Shown in pieces: positions 16,255 to 25,488 of a DNA stretch of 64,000 bases (position 1 is the stretch's first letter; every line of letters starts with the position of its first letter). The translations under genes and the position numbers were made by a program. The DNA is from Streptomyces griseoloalbus (GTDB lineage Bacteria > Actinomycetota > Actinomycetes > Streptomycetales > Streptomycetaceae), in NCBI GenBank assembly GCA_014650015.1, contig BMUD01000015.1, positions 1-64,000 of the forward strand, in the 5' to 3' direction. A model generated the notes under the pieces. It was not told the origin of the DNA and searched no databases. It worked only from the letters and a program-made list of their open reading frames with translations.

Positions 16255-16691
16255 GTCAGGACGCCCTTCTTGTATGCGTACAGCAGGCCCACGGCGAGGA
16301 AGCCGAGGAAGATGAACATCTCCACGAGGGTGGTCGCGCCGTAGCCGTCGGCGGCGAAGACGGTCGCCCACGGGAAGAGGAAGATCGAGTCGACGGCGAA
16401 GATCACGTAGAGGAAGGCGTAGACGTAGTAGCGGACCTGGGTGTGGGCCCAGCCCTCGCCCACGGGGTCGACTCCGCATTCGTACGTCAGGAGCTTCTCG
16501 GGGGTGGGGACCACGGGCCGCAGCAGGCGTCCCGCCCCGAAGGCGACGGCGACGAACAGCAGGCCGACGACGCCCAGCAGTCCGACGACCGAGTAGGACT
16601 GGAAGTAGTCCGCCGCGACTCCCGTCGCGGAGTTCGTCGCGGAGTCCGCCGCGACGGCGACGGTCGAATCGACGACGGTCGGTTCCCGCAC
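16245..16691 (-). CDS. nuoA: NADH dehydrogenase-like subunit A, first gene of the second nuo operon
   Basis: The product has 148 residues from GTG at 16691. Three membrane helices are visible, with the family motif [20 protein letters not shown] and the [20 protein letters not shown] helix. The N-terminal extension ([20 protein letters not shown]) is longer than usual, so a start further in is possible; the ribosome binding site is weak. NuoA forms part of the quinone-site roof, and its Cys loop (ECG) is conserved. It begins an operon of ten genes that run A-B-C-H-I-J-K-L-M-N with almost no gaps. Confidence 0.9.
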   Translation of the reverse strand: MREPTVVDSTVAVAADSATNSATGVAADYFQSYSVVGLLGVVGLLFVAVAFGAGRLLRPVVPTPEKLLTYECGVDPVGEGWAHTQVRYYVYAFLYVIFAVDSIFLFPWATVFAADGYGATTLVEMFIFLGFLAVGLLYAYKKGVLTWT

Positions 16692-16780
16692 GTCCGCCCC
16701 TCACTCCCTGGCCGATGTCCCTGATCGTTGCTGTGATCCGTGCCGGTGAACGCCACTGTTCGACGATCTGTACGCACGGG

Positions 16781-16808
16781 AGTCTAGGCCCTGATAAAGG
16801 CACGGTAA
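16781..16808 (-). promoter_or_regulatory. Possible housekeeping promoter of the second nuo operon
   Basis: On the - strand TAGACT (16786-16781) is a good -10 element. TTACCG (16808-16803) lies 16 bp upstream and is a weak -35. The start site would fall about 85 nt before nuoA. The same 214-bp gap must also hold the promoter of the divergent kinase gene. Confidence 0.35.
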
Positions 16809-16905
16809 GCAGCCCGTCACCGTACGGCATGCGTGGGGTGGGGTTTTCCTCAGTGCGTTCTGGCGGTCCGCCTCATGGCGCAGACCCCCGGCTCCGGGCA
16901 CGCTG

Positions 16906-18168
16906 ATGCACATGACCGAACCATTGTCGCCCCCGGGCACGCCCATGACGGCAGTCCCGGCCCCTTCCGGGCACGGTGACCGTCCGCCGCCGGCCCGTTT
17001 CGCGTACGACACGCACACCTGGAAGGAGATAGCCCACCTCCTGGCGAACCTCCCGGTGTCGCTGATCGGCTTCGTCTACGTGGTGACCATGCTGTCCACG
17101 GGGGTGGGGATGACCGTCACGATGGTCGGGTTACCGCTGCTCGGGGCAGGGCTGATGGGTGCGCGGCTGCTGGGCAGGATGGAGCGGGCGCGGGCCAGGA
17201 AGCTGCTCGGGGTGCGGGTGGAGGAGCCGAGCAGGCTGCCGCGCGGTTCCGGTGGGTTCTGGCCGCGGCTGTGGATGTCGCTCAAGGACCCGGTGGGCTG
17301 GCGGACGGTCCTGTACGGACTCATTCGTCTGCCCTGGGGCATCCTCACCTTCGTCGTCACGCTGACCGGTCTGTTCGTGCTGTGGCCGGTACTGCCGTTC
17401 GTCACGCGGGGCCTGGCCAACGCCGACCGGGCCATGGTGCGCGGTCTGCTGTCGCCCTCCGACGAACTGGAGCGGCGCATCGCCGAGCTGGAGTCCGACC
17501 GGGGCGTGGTGGTCGACACGGCGGCGGCGGATTTGCGGCGCATCGAGCGCGATCTGCACGACGGGGCGCAGGCCCGGCTGGTCAATCTGGCGATGGGCCT
17601 CGGGCTGGCCAAGGAGAAGCTCCTGGAGGATCCCGATGCCGCGGCGACGATGGTCGAGGAGGCGCACGGCGAGGTGAAACTGGCGTTGCGGGAGCTGAGG
17701 GATCTGGCGCGGGGCATCCATCCGGCGGTCCTGACCGACCGGGGTCTGGATGCCGCCCTGTCCTCGGTCGCCTCGCGCTGCACGGTGCCGGTGCGGGTGA
17801 CGGTCGACCTGGACGAGCGGCCGGCCGCCGCCATCGAGGGCATCGCCTACTTCACCGTCTCGGAGCTGCTGCAGAACATCAGCAAGCACAGCGGGGCCCG
17901 GTCGGCGACCGTGGAGGTGTGGCGGTCGGAGGGCCGGCTGTTCCTCCAGGTGTGGGACGACGGGCGCGGGGGCGCCAGCCTGGACGGCGGGACGGGCATA
18001 CGGGGACTCGCCGACCGGCTGGGCGCGGTGGACGGGCTGCTCGTCGTGAAGTCTCCGGAGGGCGGTCCGACGACGGTGACGGCGGAGCTGCCGTGGCGGG
18101 ACCGCTCCGGCGCCCTGGCCGAGGGCGCCGGGACGGCCAAGGGGGCGGACGCCCGCGGCCGGAGGTAG
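16906..18168 (+). CDS. Membrane sensor histidine kinase, first of a tandem pair, contains a TTA codon
   Basis: The product has 420 residues, ATG at 16906 or 6 nt later. The N-terminal part has four hydrophobic segments of the actinobacterial 'putative sensor' type (LPVSLIGFVYVVTMLSTGVG and others). A dimerisation helix of the HisKA_3 class follows, with phospho-acceptor His218 in RRIERDLHDGAQARL. The HATPase domain has the N box FTVSELLQNISKHSG and the G box VWDDGRGGASLDGGTGIRGL. Leucine 76 is encoded by TTA (17131-17133), the rare codon read by the bldA tRNA. The gene is divergent from the second nuo operon. Its paralogue follows 110 nt downstream, and a response regulator lies beyond. The signal is unknown. 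Confidence 0.9.
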   Translation: MHMTEPLSPPGTPMTAVPAPSGHGDRPPPARFAYDTHTWKEIAHLLANLPVSLIGFVYVVTMLSTGVGMTVTMVGLPLLGAGLMGARLLGRMERARARKLLGVRVEEPSRLPRGSGGFWPRLWMSLKDPVGWRTVLYGLIRLPWGILTFVVTLTGLFVLWPVLPFVTRGLANADRAMVRGLLSPSDELERRIAELESDRGVVVDTAAADLRRIERDLHDGAQARLVNLAMGLGLAKEKLLEDPDAAATMVEEAHGEVKLALRELRDLARGIHPAVLTDRGLDAALSSVASRCTVPVRVTVDLDERPAAAIEGIAYFTVSELLQNISKHSGARSATVEVWRSEGRLFLQVWDDGRGGASLDGGTGIRGLADRLGAVDGLLVVKSPEGGPTTVTAELPWRDRSGALAEGAGTAKGADARGRR

Positions 18169-18278
18169 GGAAAACCCCCCGTCCAAGACTGCGACGGACT
18201 CCATGGTCCGCCGACCTGCGGCGGAGGAGCCTGGAGGTACGACAGCACAGCCGCCGGACGAGGAGAAGGACGACGCCG

Positions 18279-19643
18279 ATGGCCAGGGACTACGGACAGG
18301 ATGACGGGCTCGACGCTATGCCCGGACATCCCGGGGCTGCCGAGGAGCGTGGGCACCGGTTGCCGGCCGCGCTGCGGGCGCCCGTCGAGGGGCGCACCTG
18401 GCGGGAGCTGGGATATGTACTGCTGAGCCTGCCGATCAGCATTCTGCTGTTCGTGTACGCGGTCACGATGGTGTCGCTGGGGGCAGGCCTGCTGGTGACG
18501 TTCCTCGGGGTCCCGGTGCTGGCGGCGGCGCTCGTCGGCTGCCGCGGGTTCGGGGCGGTGGAGCGGGCGCGGGCGCGCGGGCTGCTGCGCCTGGAGGTGG
18601 CCGAGCCGGAGCCCCTGCGCATGAAGCGGCAGGGGTTCATGGCGTGGACGGGTGCCGTGCTCAAGAGCGGCGCTTCCTGGCGGGCCCTGCTGTACGCGGT
18701 GCTGCAGCTGCCGTGGGCGGTGCTCTCCTTCGTCGTCACGGTGAATGTCTGGCTGCTGGGCTGGTCGCTGCTGACGTATCCGCTGTGGTTCTGGGTCTTC
18801 CCGATGTACGCCGGGCAGGGCGGCATACAGGTGTACGGCGACGAGCACCACCGTATCTATCTGGACAACCCGCTCGAGATCACCGTGACCGCGCTGGTGG
18901 GCCTGCTGTTCACCCTCGCCACGCCGTGGATCGTGCGGGCGCTGACGATGGTGGACCGGTTGATGGTGCACGGGCTGCTCGGACCGTCCCGGCTGGCCAC
19001 GCGTGTGGTGGAGCTGGAGTCGGACCGCGGGGTCGTGGTGGACACGGCGGCGGCGGACCTGCGGCGCATCGAGCGCGATCTGCACGACGGGGCACAGGCC
19101 CGGCTGGTGGCGCTGGCGATGGATCTGGGGCTGGCGAAGGAGAAGCTGCGGGAGGACCCCCAGGTGGCGGCGCGGATGGTGGACGAGGCGCACGGCGAGG
19201 TGAAGACGGCGCTGCGGGAGTTGCGGGACCTGGCCCGCGGCATCCATCCGGCGGTGCTGACGGACCGGGGTCTGGACGCGGCACTGTCGGCGGTGGCCTC
19301 CCGGTGCACGGTCCCGGTGCAGGTGGAGGTGGACCTGACGGAGCGGCCCGCGCCGGCCATCGAGGGCATCGCCTACTTCACCGTCTCGGAGCTGCTGCAG
19401 AACGTCAGCAAGCACGCGCGGGCGACCTGGGCGGCGGTGGAGGTGTGGCGGACGGATAACCGGCTGATGCTCCAGGTCGTGGACAACGGGGTGGGCGGCG
19501 CCGATGTGTCCGGGGGGTCCGGCCTGTCGGGTCTGGCGGAGCGGCTGGACGCGGTGGACGGGATCCTGGTGGTGGACTCACCGGCAGGCGGCCCGACCCG
19601 GGTGACCGCCGAACTGCCGTGGCGTGCGGAGCGGACCCGATGA
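18279..19643 (+). CDS. Membrane sensor histidine kinase, second of a tandem pair
   Basis: The product has 454 residues from ATG at 18279, with AGGAGAAGG upstream. The domain order is the same as in the preceding kinase, and sequence identity in the catalytic half is very high (long shared runs such as LRRIERDLHDGAQARLV). The phospho-acceptor is His269. The N box is FTVSELLQNVSKHAR and the G box VVDNGVGGADVSGGSGLSGL. The sensor half differs: it has a longer extracytoplasmic loop between the later helices (QGGIQVYGDEHHRIYLDN) that the first kinase lacks. It contains no TTA codon. The pair probably arose by duplication and both likely feed the regulator at 20161. Confidence 0.92.
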   Translation: MARDYGQDDGLDAMPGHPGAAEERGHRLPAALRAPVEGRTWRELGYVLLSLPISILLFVYAVTMVSLGAGLLVTFLGVPVLAAALVGCRGFGAVERARARGLLRLEVAEPEPLRMKRQGFMAWTGAVLKSGASWRALLYAVLQLPWAVLSFVVTVNVWLLGWSLLTYPLWFWVFPMYAGQGGIQVYGDEHHRIYLDNPLEITVTALVGLLFTLATPWIVRALTMVDRLMVHGLLGPSRLATRVVELESDRGVVVDTAAADLRRIERDLHDGAQARLVALAMDLGLAKEKLREDPQVAARMVDEAHGEVKTALRELRDLARGIHPAVLTDRGLDAALSAVASRCTVPVQVEVDLTERPAPAIEGIAYFTVSELLQNVSKHARATWAAVEVWRTDNRLMLQVVDNGVGGADVSGGSGLSGLAERLDAVDGILVVDSPAGGPTRVTAELPWRAERTR

Positions 19644-19727
19644 CGACGGCGGAAGCGGACCCGGCCGGGGCGGGGCCGCTGACGACAGACTGAGACCGAC
19701 TGGCTCGCATCGACTCGACCGGCTCGG

Positions 19728-19950
19728 ACCGAAGGCCGAAGGCCGGAGACCGAAGGCCGGAGACCGAAGGCCGGAGACCGAAGGCCGAAGACCGAAGACC
19801 GCAGACCGCAGACCGAAGGCCGCAGACCGGCGGACAGAGACCACAGACCGAAGACCGCAGACCGGCGGACAGAGACCGGCGGACCGGCGGACAGAGACCG
19901 GCGGGCCGACGGACTGAGACCGGCGGACCGGCGGACTGAGACCGGCGGGC
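19728..19950. repeat. Heptamer tandem array between kinase and regulator genes
   Basis: From 19728 the sequence is a head-to-tail run of 7-mers of the form RCCGNAG: ACCGAAG, GCCGAAG, GCCGGAG, ACCGAAG and so on. At least 14 consecutive units run without a break to 19825. Imperfect 14- to 22-bp blocks then end in GACAGAG or GACTGAG, to about 19950. The strand is strongly purine-rich with regularly spaced CC. No gene is seen between 19644 and 20160. The period of seven is not a multiple of three, which argues against coding. Confidence 0.8.
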
Positions 19951-19962
19951 CGAATAGCCCCC

Positions 19963-20001
19963 GGGTGGCGGGTGCGAGGCGTTGGCTCGCACCCGCCACC
20001 C
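19963..20001 (+). terminator. Perfect 16-bp hairpin after the heptamer array
   Basis: GGGTGGCGGGTGCGAG (19963-19978) pairs perfectly with CTCGCACCCGCCACCC (19986-20001) around a 7-nt loop. It probably ends the kinase transcript 320 nt after the second kinase gene, so the heptamer array would be transcribed as a 3' UTR. Confidence 0.65.
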
Positions 20002-20160
20002 GTGCGTCACTCGCGTACGGAACACGGACGGGCAGCCGCGATGACACTCCCCGATCGCGCTGCTCCGCCACGTCCCCCACCGGATGCTGGAATGCTGGAC
20101 CTGACGACCGGGCCCGCCATGAGGGCGGGCACGGCGACAGGGGCATGGGGGACGAAAGAC

Positions 20161-20832
20161 GTGGAGGACAGGGTGCGGGTGGTCATCGCCGAGGATTCAG
20201 TGCTGCTGCGGGAGGGCCTGACCCGGCTGCTGACCGACCGGGGCCACGAGGTCGTGGCCGGGGTCGGTGACGGCGACGCGCTGATCAAAACCATCACCGA
20301 GCTGGACGGGCAGAACCTGCTGCCGGACGTCGTGGTCGCCGACGTACGGATGCCGCCGACGCACACCGACGAGGGCGTGCGGGCCGCGGTGCAGCTGCGC
20401 AAGGCGCATCCCGGAGTCGGGGTGCTGGTGCTGTCGCAGTACGTGGAGGAGCGCTACGCCACGGAACTGCTCGCCCATTCCAGCCGTGGCGTCGGCTATC
20501 TGCTGAAGGACCGGGTGGCCGAGGTACGTGAGTTCGTGGACGCGGTGGTGCGCGTGGCGCAGGGCGGCACGGCGCTGGACCCGGAGGTGGTCGCGCAGCT
20601 GCTGGGACGCAGCCGCAAGCAGGACGTGCTCGCGGGACTCACCCCGCGCGAGCGGGAGGTCCTGGGACTGATGGCCGAGGGGCGGACGAACTCGGCGATC
20701 GCCAGGCAGCTGGTGGTCAGCGACGGTGCCGTGGAGAAGCACGTCAGCAACATCTTCCTGAAGCTGGGGCTGTCCCCGAGCGACGGCGACCACCGGCGCG
20801 TGCTGGCCGTTCTCACCTACCTCAACTCCTGA
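20161..20832 (+). CDS. LuxR-family (NarL-type) response regulator
   Basis: The product has 223 residues from GTG at 20161. GTG at 20173 is an equally good start, with GGAGG 5 nt before it. The receiver domain has the acidic pair in VVIAEDSVLLREGL, the phospho-acceptor Asp61 in VVVADVRMPP (Asp57 from the later start), and the conserved Lys in GYLLKDRVAEV. A LuxR HTH lies near the C-terminus: LTPREREVLGLMAEGRTNSA, then VSDGAVEKHVSNIFLKLGL. It binds DNA when phosphorylated. Its partners are most likely the two DesK-like kinases upstream, from which it is separated by a strong terminator, so it may have its own promoter. Confidence 0.92.
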   Translation: MEDRVRVVIAEDSVLLREGLTRLLTDRGHEVVAGVGDGDALIKTITELDGQNLLPDVVVADVRMPPTHTDEGVRAAVQLRKAHPGVGVLVLSQYVEERYATELLAHSSRGVGYLLKDRVAEVREFVDAVVRVAQGGTALDPEVVAQLLGRSRKQDVLAGLTPREREVLGLMAEGRTNSAIARQLVVSDGAVEKHVSNIFLKLGLSPSDGDHRRVLAVLTYLNS

Positions 20833-20985
20833 TCACCGACCGGGACGGGCGTGGTCCGGTCGTCTCGAAGTCGTGTCCAACATGCGAATGACCCCAGGAA
20901 GGCCACCCTTACCGACGTAGGGTTGATCCAGGGAAGGCCTGCGGGAGGGCCGTCCCGGACAGCCGTCTCAAGGAGGTCCAGTTCA

Positions 20986-22906
20986 GTGACCAGCCAGGTC
21001 AGCAGCCCAGCGGAGCAGGCCGACGGAGCAGTCCTAGGAGAGCAGCGCAAAGTGGCGGGTACGAAGGACGTCCGCCGGCTCGACCGGGTGATCATCAGGT
21101 TCGCGGGGGACTCGGGTGACGGTATGCAGCTCACCGGTGACCGCTTCACCTCGGAGACCGCGTCGTTCGGCAACGACCTGTCGACGCTGCCGAACTTCCC
21201 GGCCGAGATCCGGGCGCCCGCCGGCACCCTGCCCGGGGTGTCGTCCTTCCAGCTCCACTTCGCCGACCACGACATCCTCACCCCAGGTGACGCGCCGAAC
21301 GTGCTGGTGGCGATGAACCCGGCCGCGCTGAAGGCGAACATCGGGGACCTGCCGCGCGGCGCGGAGATCATCGTCAACACGGACGAGTTCACCAAGCGCG
21401 CGATGCAGAAGGTCGGCTACGACAGCAGCCCGCTGGAGGACGGCTCGCTCGACGGCTACCACCTGCACCCGGTGCCGCTGACCACGCTGACCGTGGAGGC
21501 GCTGAAGGAGTTCGACCTCACCCGCAAGGAGGCCGAGCGAAGCAAGAACATGTTCGCGCTCGGCCTGCTGAGCTGGATGTACCACCGGCCCACGGAGGGC
21601 ACCGAGAAGTTCCTGAAGACGAAGTTCGCCAAGAAGCCCGACATCGCCGCCGCCAACATCGCGGCCTTCCGGGCGGGCTGGAACTTCGGCGAGACGACCG
21701 AGGACTTCGCGGTCTCCTACGAGGTGGCCCCGGCGGCGAAGGCGTTCCCGCCAGGTGTCTACCGCAACATCTCCGGGAACCTGGCGCTCTCCTACGGCCT
21801 GGTCGCCGCGTCCCGCCAGGCGGACCTTCCGCTGTTCCTCGGCTCGTACCCGATCACCCCGGCCTCGGACATCCTGCACGAGCTGAGCCGGCACAAGAAC
21901 TTCGGCGTACGGACCTTCCAGGCCGAGGACGAGATCGCCGGCATCGGCGCGGCACTCGGGGCCGCCTTCGGCGGATCGCTCGCGGTCACCACGACCTCCG
22001 GCCCCGGCGTGGCACTGAAGTCCGAGACCATCGGACTCGCCGTGTCGCTGGAACTGCCGCTGCTGATTGTCGACATCCAGCGTGGCGGCCCCTCCACGGG
22101 ACTGCCCACCAAGACCGAGCAGGCGGACCTGCTCCAGGCGATGTACGGCCGCAACGGCGAGGCGCCCGTCCCGGTGGTCGCCCCGCGCACCCCGGCCGAC
22201 TGCTTCGACGCCGCCCTGGAGGCGGCCCGGATCGCACTGACCTACCGCACCCCGGTCTTCCTCCTCTCCGACGGCTATCTCGCCAACGGCAGCGAACCCT
22301 GGCGCATCCCCGAGCTGGAGGAGCTGCCCGACCTGACCGTGCAGTTCGCGCAGGGCCCCAACCACACCCTGGACGACGGCACCGAGGTGTTCTGGCCGTA
22401 CCAGCGCGACCCGCGGACCCTCGCCCGCCCCTGGGCCGTCCCCGGCACGCCGGGCCTGGAGCACCGCATCGGCGGCATCGAGAAGCAGGACGGCACCGGC
22501 AACATCTCGTACGACCCCGCCAACCACGACTTCATGGTCCGCACCCGGCAGGCCAAGATCGACGGGATCGACGTCCCGGACGTCGAGGTCGACGACCCGG
22601 ACGGAGCGCGGACCCTCGTCCTGGGCTGGGGCTCGACCTACGGGCCGATCACGGCCGCGGTACGCCGGCTGCGGACGGCCGGGGAGTCGATCGCACAGGC
22701 GCACCTGCGTCACCTCAACCCCTTCCCGCAGAACCTCGGCACGGTCCTCAAGACGTACGACAAGGTGGTGGTCCCGGAGATGAACCTCGGGCAGCTCGCC
22801 ACCCTCATCCGGGCGAAGTACCTGGTCGACGCCCGCTCGTACAACCAGGTCAACGGCATGCCGTTCAAGGCGGAGCAGCTCGCCACGGCGCTGAAGGAGG
22901 CCATCG

Positions 22907-22914
<8 letters not shown>
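20986..22914 (+). CDS. korA: 2-oxoacid:ferredoxin oxidoreductase, fused gamma/alpha subunit
   Basis: The product has 642 residues from GTG at 20986, chosen for its excellent AAGGAGGT 9 nt upstream; a longer frame lacks such a signal. The N-terminal gamma domain (about 40-220) has IIRFAGDSGDGMQLTGDRF. The alpha domain follows with YPITPASDILHELSR, QAEDEIAGIGAALGAAFGG and TTTSGPGVALKSETIG, and then the C-terminal transketolase-like domain (LVLGWGSTYGPI). This is the KorA architecture of actinobacterial 2-oxoglutarate (or pyruvate) ferredoxin oxidoreductases. With KorB it oxidatively decarboxylates a 2-oxoacid to acyl-CoA and reduces ferredoxin. It overlaps korB by 8 nt. Confidence 0.93.
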
Positions 22915-23965
<1,051 letters not shown>

Positions 23966-23984
23966 ACCCCGCCGCAGGTCATCC

Positions 23985-24016
23985 GGGGCCCGGGCGCGCT
24001 ACTGCGCCCGGGCCCC
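23985..24016. terminator. Bidirectional terminator between korB and hxlR
   Basis: GGGGCCCGGGCGC (23985-23997) pairs perfectly with GCGCCCGGGCCCC (24004-24016) around a 6-nt loop. It serves both converging genes. The loop and right arm hold the stop codon (24001-23999) and last codons of the - strand hxlR gene. Confidence 0.85.
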
Positions 24017-24379
24017 GTCGTATGCCTGCCGGGCGGCGAGTACGTCGGCCATGCGCTTCTCGGTCCACAGCGCCAGGTCGCGTATCCGCTCGGCCGCCTC
24101 GCGGCCCAGGCCGGTAAGGGAGTAGTCGACGCGGGGCGGGATCACCGGCTTGGCGTCGCGGTGGACCAGGCCGTCGCGCTCGAGGGTCTGCAGGGTCTGG
24201 GTGAGCATCTTCTCGCTGACCCTGCCGATCGCCCGGCGCAGTTCGCTGAAGCGGTACGGCCGCTCCAGGAGCTGGATCAGCACCAGCACGCCCCAGCGGC
24301 TGGTCATGTGTTCCAGGACCAGACGGTGCGGGCACATGGCCTCGGCGTCGCTTCTCCGGCCCCCATCACTTACTGCCAT
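23999..24379 (-). CDS. HxlR-family transcriptional regulator
   Basis: The product has 126 residues from ATG at 24379. The winged-helix core is typical: CPHRLVLEHMTSRWGVLVLI, RPYRFSELRRAIGRVSEKML, TQTLQTLERDGLVHR, and a wing VDYSLTGLGRE. The early cysteine (residue 16) is the conserved thiol that many HxlR/QorR proteins use to sense quinones, diamide or aldehydes. It is divergent from an NmrA/QorB-like oxidoreductase, the usual partner, and a likely operator lies between them at 24384-24406. It probably represses both genes until it is oxidised. The C-terminal codons run into the terminator hairpin. Confidence 0.92.
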   Translation of the reverse strand: MAVSDGGRRSDAEAMCPHRLVLEHMTSRWGVLVLIQLLERPYRFSELRRAIGRVSEKMLTQTLQTLERDGLVHRDAKPVIPPRVDYSLTGLGREAAERIRDLALWTEKRMADVLAARQAYDGARAQ

Positions 24380-24383
24380 GCCA

Positions 24384-24406
24384 GTACCTTACTTCAAAGT
24401 GGGTAC
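24384..24406. promoter_or_regulatory. Probable HxlR operator in the divergent promoter region
   Basis: GTACC (24384) and GGTAC (24402) frame an imperfect inverted repeat with ACTT/AAAGT arms around 24395. A second half-site-like ACTTTCCCAAAGT follows at 24405-24417. The AT-rich dyad sits directly upstream of hxlR and between the two divergent starts, which is where QorR/HxlR proteins bind. Confidence 0.5.
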
Positions 24407-24470
24407 TTTCCCAAAGTTAGCGCGGTCCGTAGGGTTAGTGGCCTACGCACCCCTCAAGGAGTCATGGATC

Positions 24471-25325
24471 ATGAGCATCGTCGTCACCGGAGCCACCGGA
24501 CATCTCGGCCGTCACGTCGTGGAGCAGCTGCTGGAGAAGGTTCCGGCCGAGCAGGTCACCGCCGTCGTCCGCAGCCCGCAGAAGGCGGCGGACCTCGCGG
24601 AGCGCGGCGTGCGGATCGCGGTCGCCGACTACAACACCCCCGAGACCTTCGACGGCCTGTTCGCGGCCGGCGACAAGGTGCTGCTCGTCTCCGGCAACGA
24701 GTTCGACAAGGGCCGGGTGCGGCAGCACCAGGTCGTCATCGACGCCGCGAAGACCGCCGGTGTCGCCCTGCTCGCCTACACCAGCGCCCCCGGCCCCCTG
24801 AGCGCCGCCCTCGCCGACGACCACCGCGGCACCGAGGAGGCGCTGCTGGGTTCGGGGGTGCCGTACGCGCTGCTGCGCAACGGCTGGTACCACGAGAACT
24901 ACACCGAGAACCTCGCCCCGGTGCTCGCGCACGACGCGGTCGTCGCCGCCGCCGGTGAGGGCCGGGTCTCCTCCGCCGCGCGGGCCGACTACGCCGCCGC
25001 CGCCGTCGCCGTACTGACCGGCGAGGGGCACGAGAACACGACGTACGAGCTCGGCGGCGACGAGGCGTGGAGCTTCGCCGAGTACGCGGCCGAGCTGAGC
25101 CGGCAGACCGGCCGGGAGATCGTCTACAACCCGGTCACCGTCGAGGCGCTCACCGGCATCCTCACCGGCGCCGGCCTGCCCGAGCCGCTGGCCGCCGTCC
25201 TCGCGGGCGTGGACGCCTCCATCGAGAAGGGCGAACTGGTCGTCGACAGCGGCGACCTGTCCCGCCTGACCGGCCGCCCGACCACCCCGCTCGCCGAGGC
25301 CGTCGCCGCCGCGCTCAAGGGCTGA
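24471..25325 (+). CDS. NmrA/QorB-like NAD(P)-binding oxidoreductase
   Basis: The product has 284 residues from ATG at 24471, with AAGGAG 9 nt upstream. An atypical short-chain dehydrogenase fold begins at once with VVTGATGHLGRHVVEQLLEK, the GxxGxxG dinucleotide motif. LLVSGNEFDKGRVRQHQVVI, YTSAPGPLSAALADDHRGTE and LRNGWYHENYTENL follow, closely matching QorB-type NAD(P)H:quinone reductases. Such enzymes reduce quinones or reactive carbonyls. The divergent HxlR gene is the likely regulator, with its cysteine sensing the same compounds. Substrate cannot be told from sequence. Confidence 0.9.
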   Translation: MSIVVTGATGHLGRHVVEQLLEKVPAEQVTAVVRSPQKAADLAERGVRIAVADYNTPETFDGLFAAGDKVLLVSGNEFDKGRVRQHQVVIDAAKTAGVALLAYTSAPGPLSAALADDHRGTEEALLGSGVPYALLRNGWYHENYTENLAPVLAHDAVVAAAGEGRVSSAARADYAAAAVAVLTGEGHENTTYELGGDEAWSFAEYAAELSRQTGREIVYNPVTVEALTGILTGAGLPEPLAAVLAGVDASIEKGELVVDSGDLSRLTGRPTTPLAEAVAAALKG

Positions 25326-25488
25326 CCCGAGGGCCGTCGCACCACCCACCCCGCCCGTCATGACCGTATGCCGGTACGGACATGACAGGCGGGGGTGTCC
25401 GGCGTTACCGTCGTCCGGCGAGCATCGCGCGCGCGTTCGGCGAGCGTCGCGGGAGACAGGGCACGCGTCAGGCACGAAGGAGGGGCCC

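Noticed and set aside
20851-20985. An upstream extension of korA beginning at 20851
   Set aside because: The extra residues are not family-like and the start lacks a ribosome binding site, whereas GTG at 20986 follows a near-perfect AAGGAGGT.
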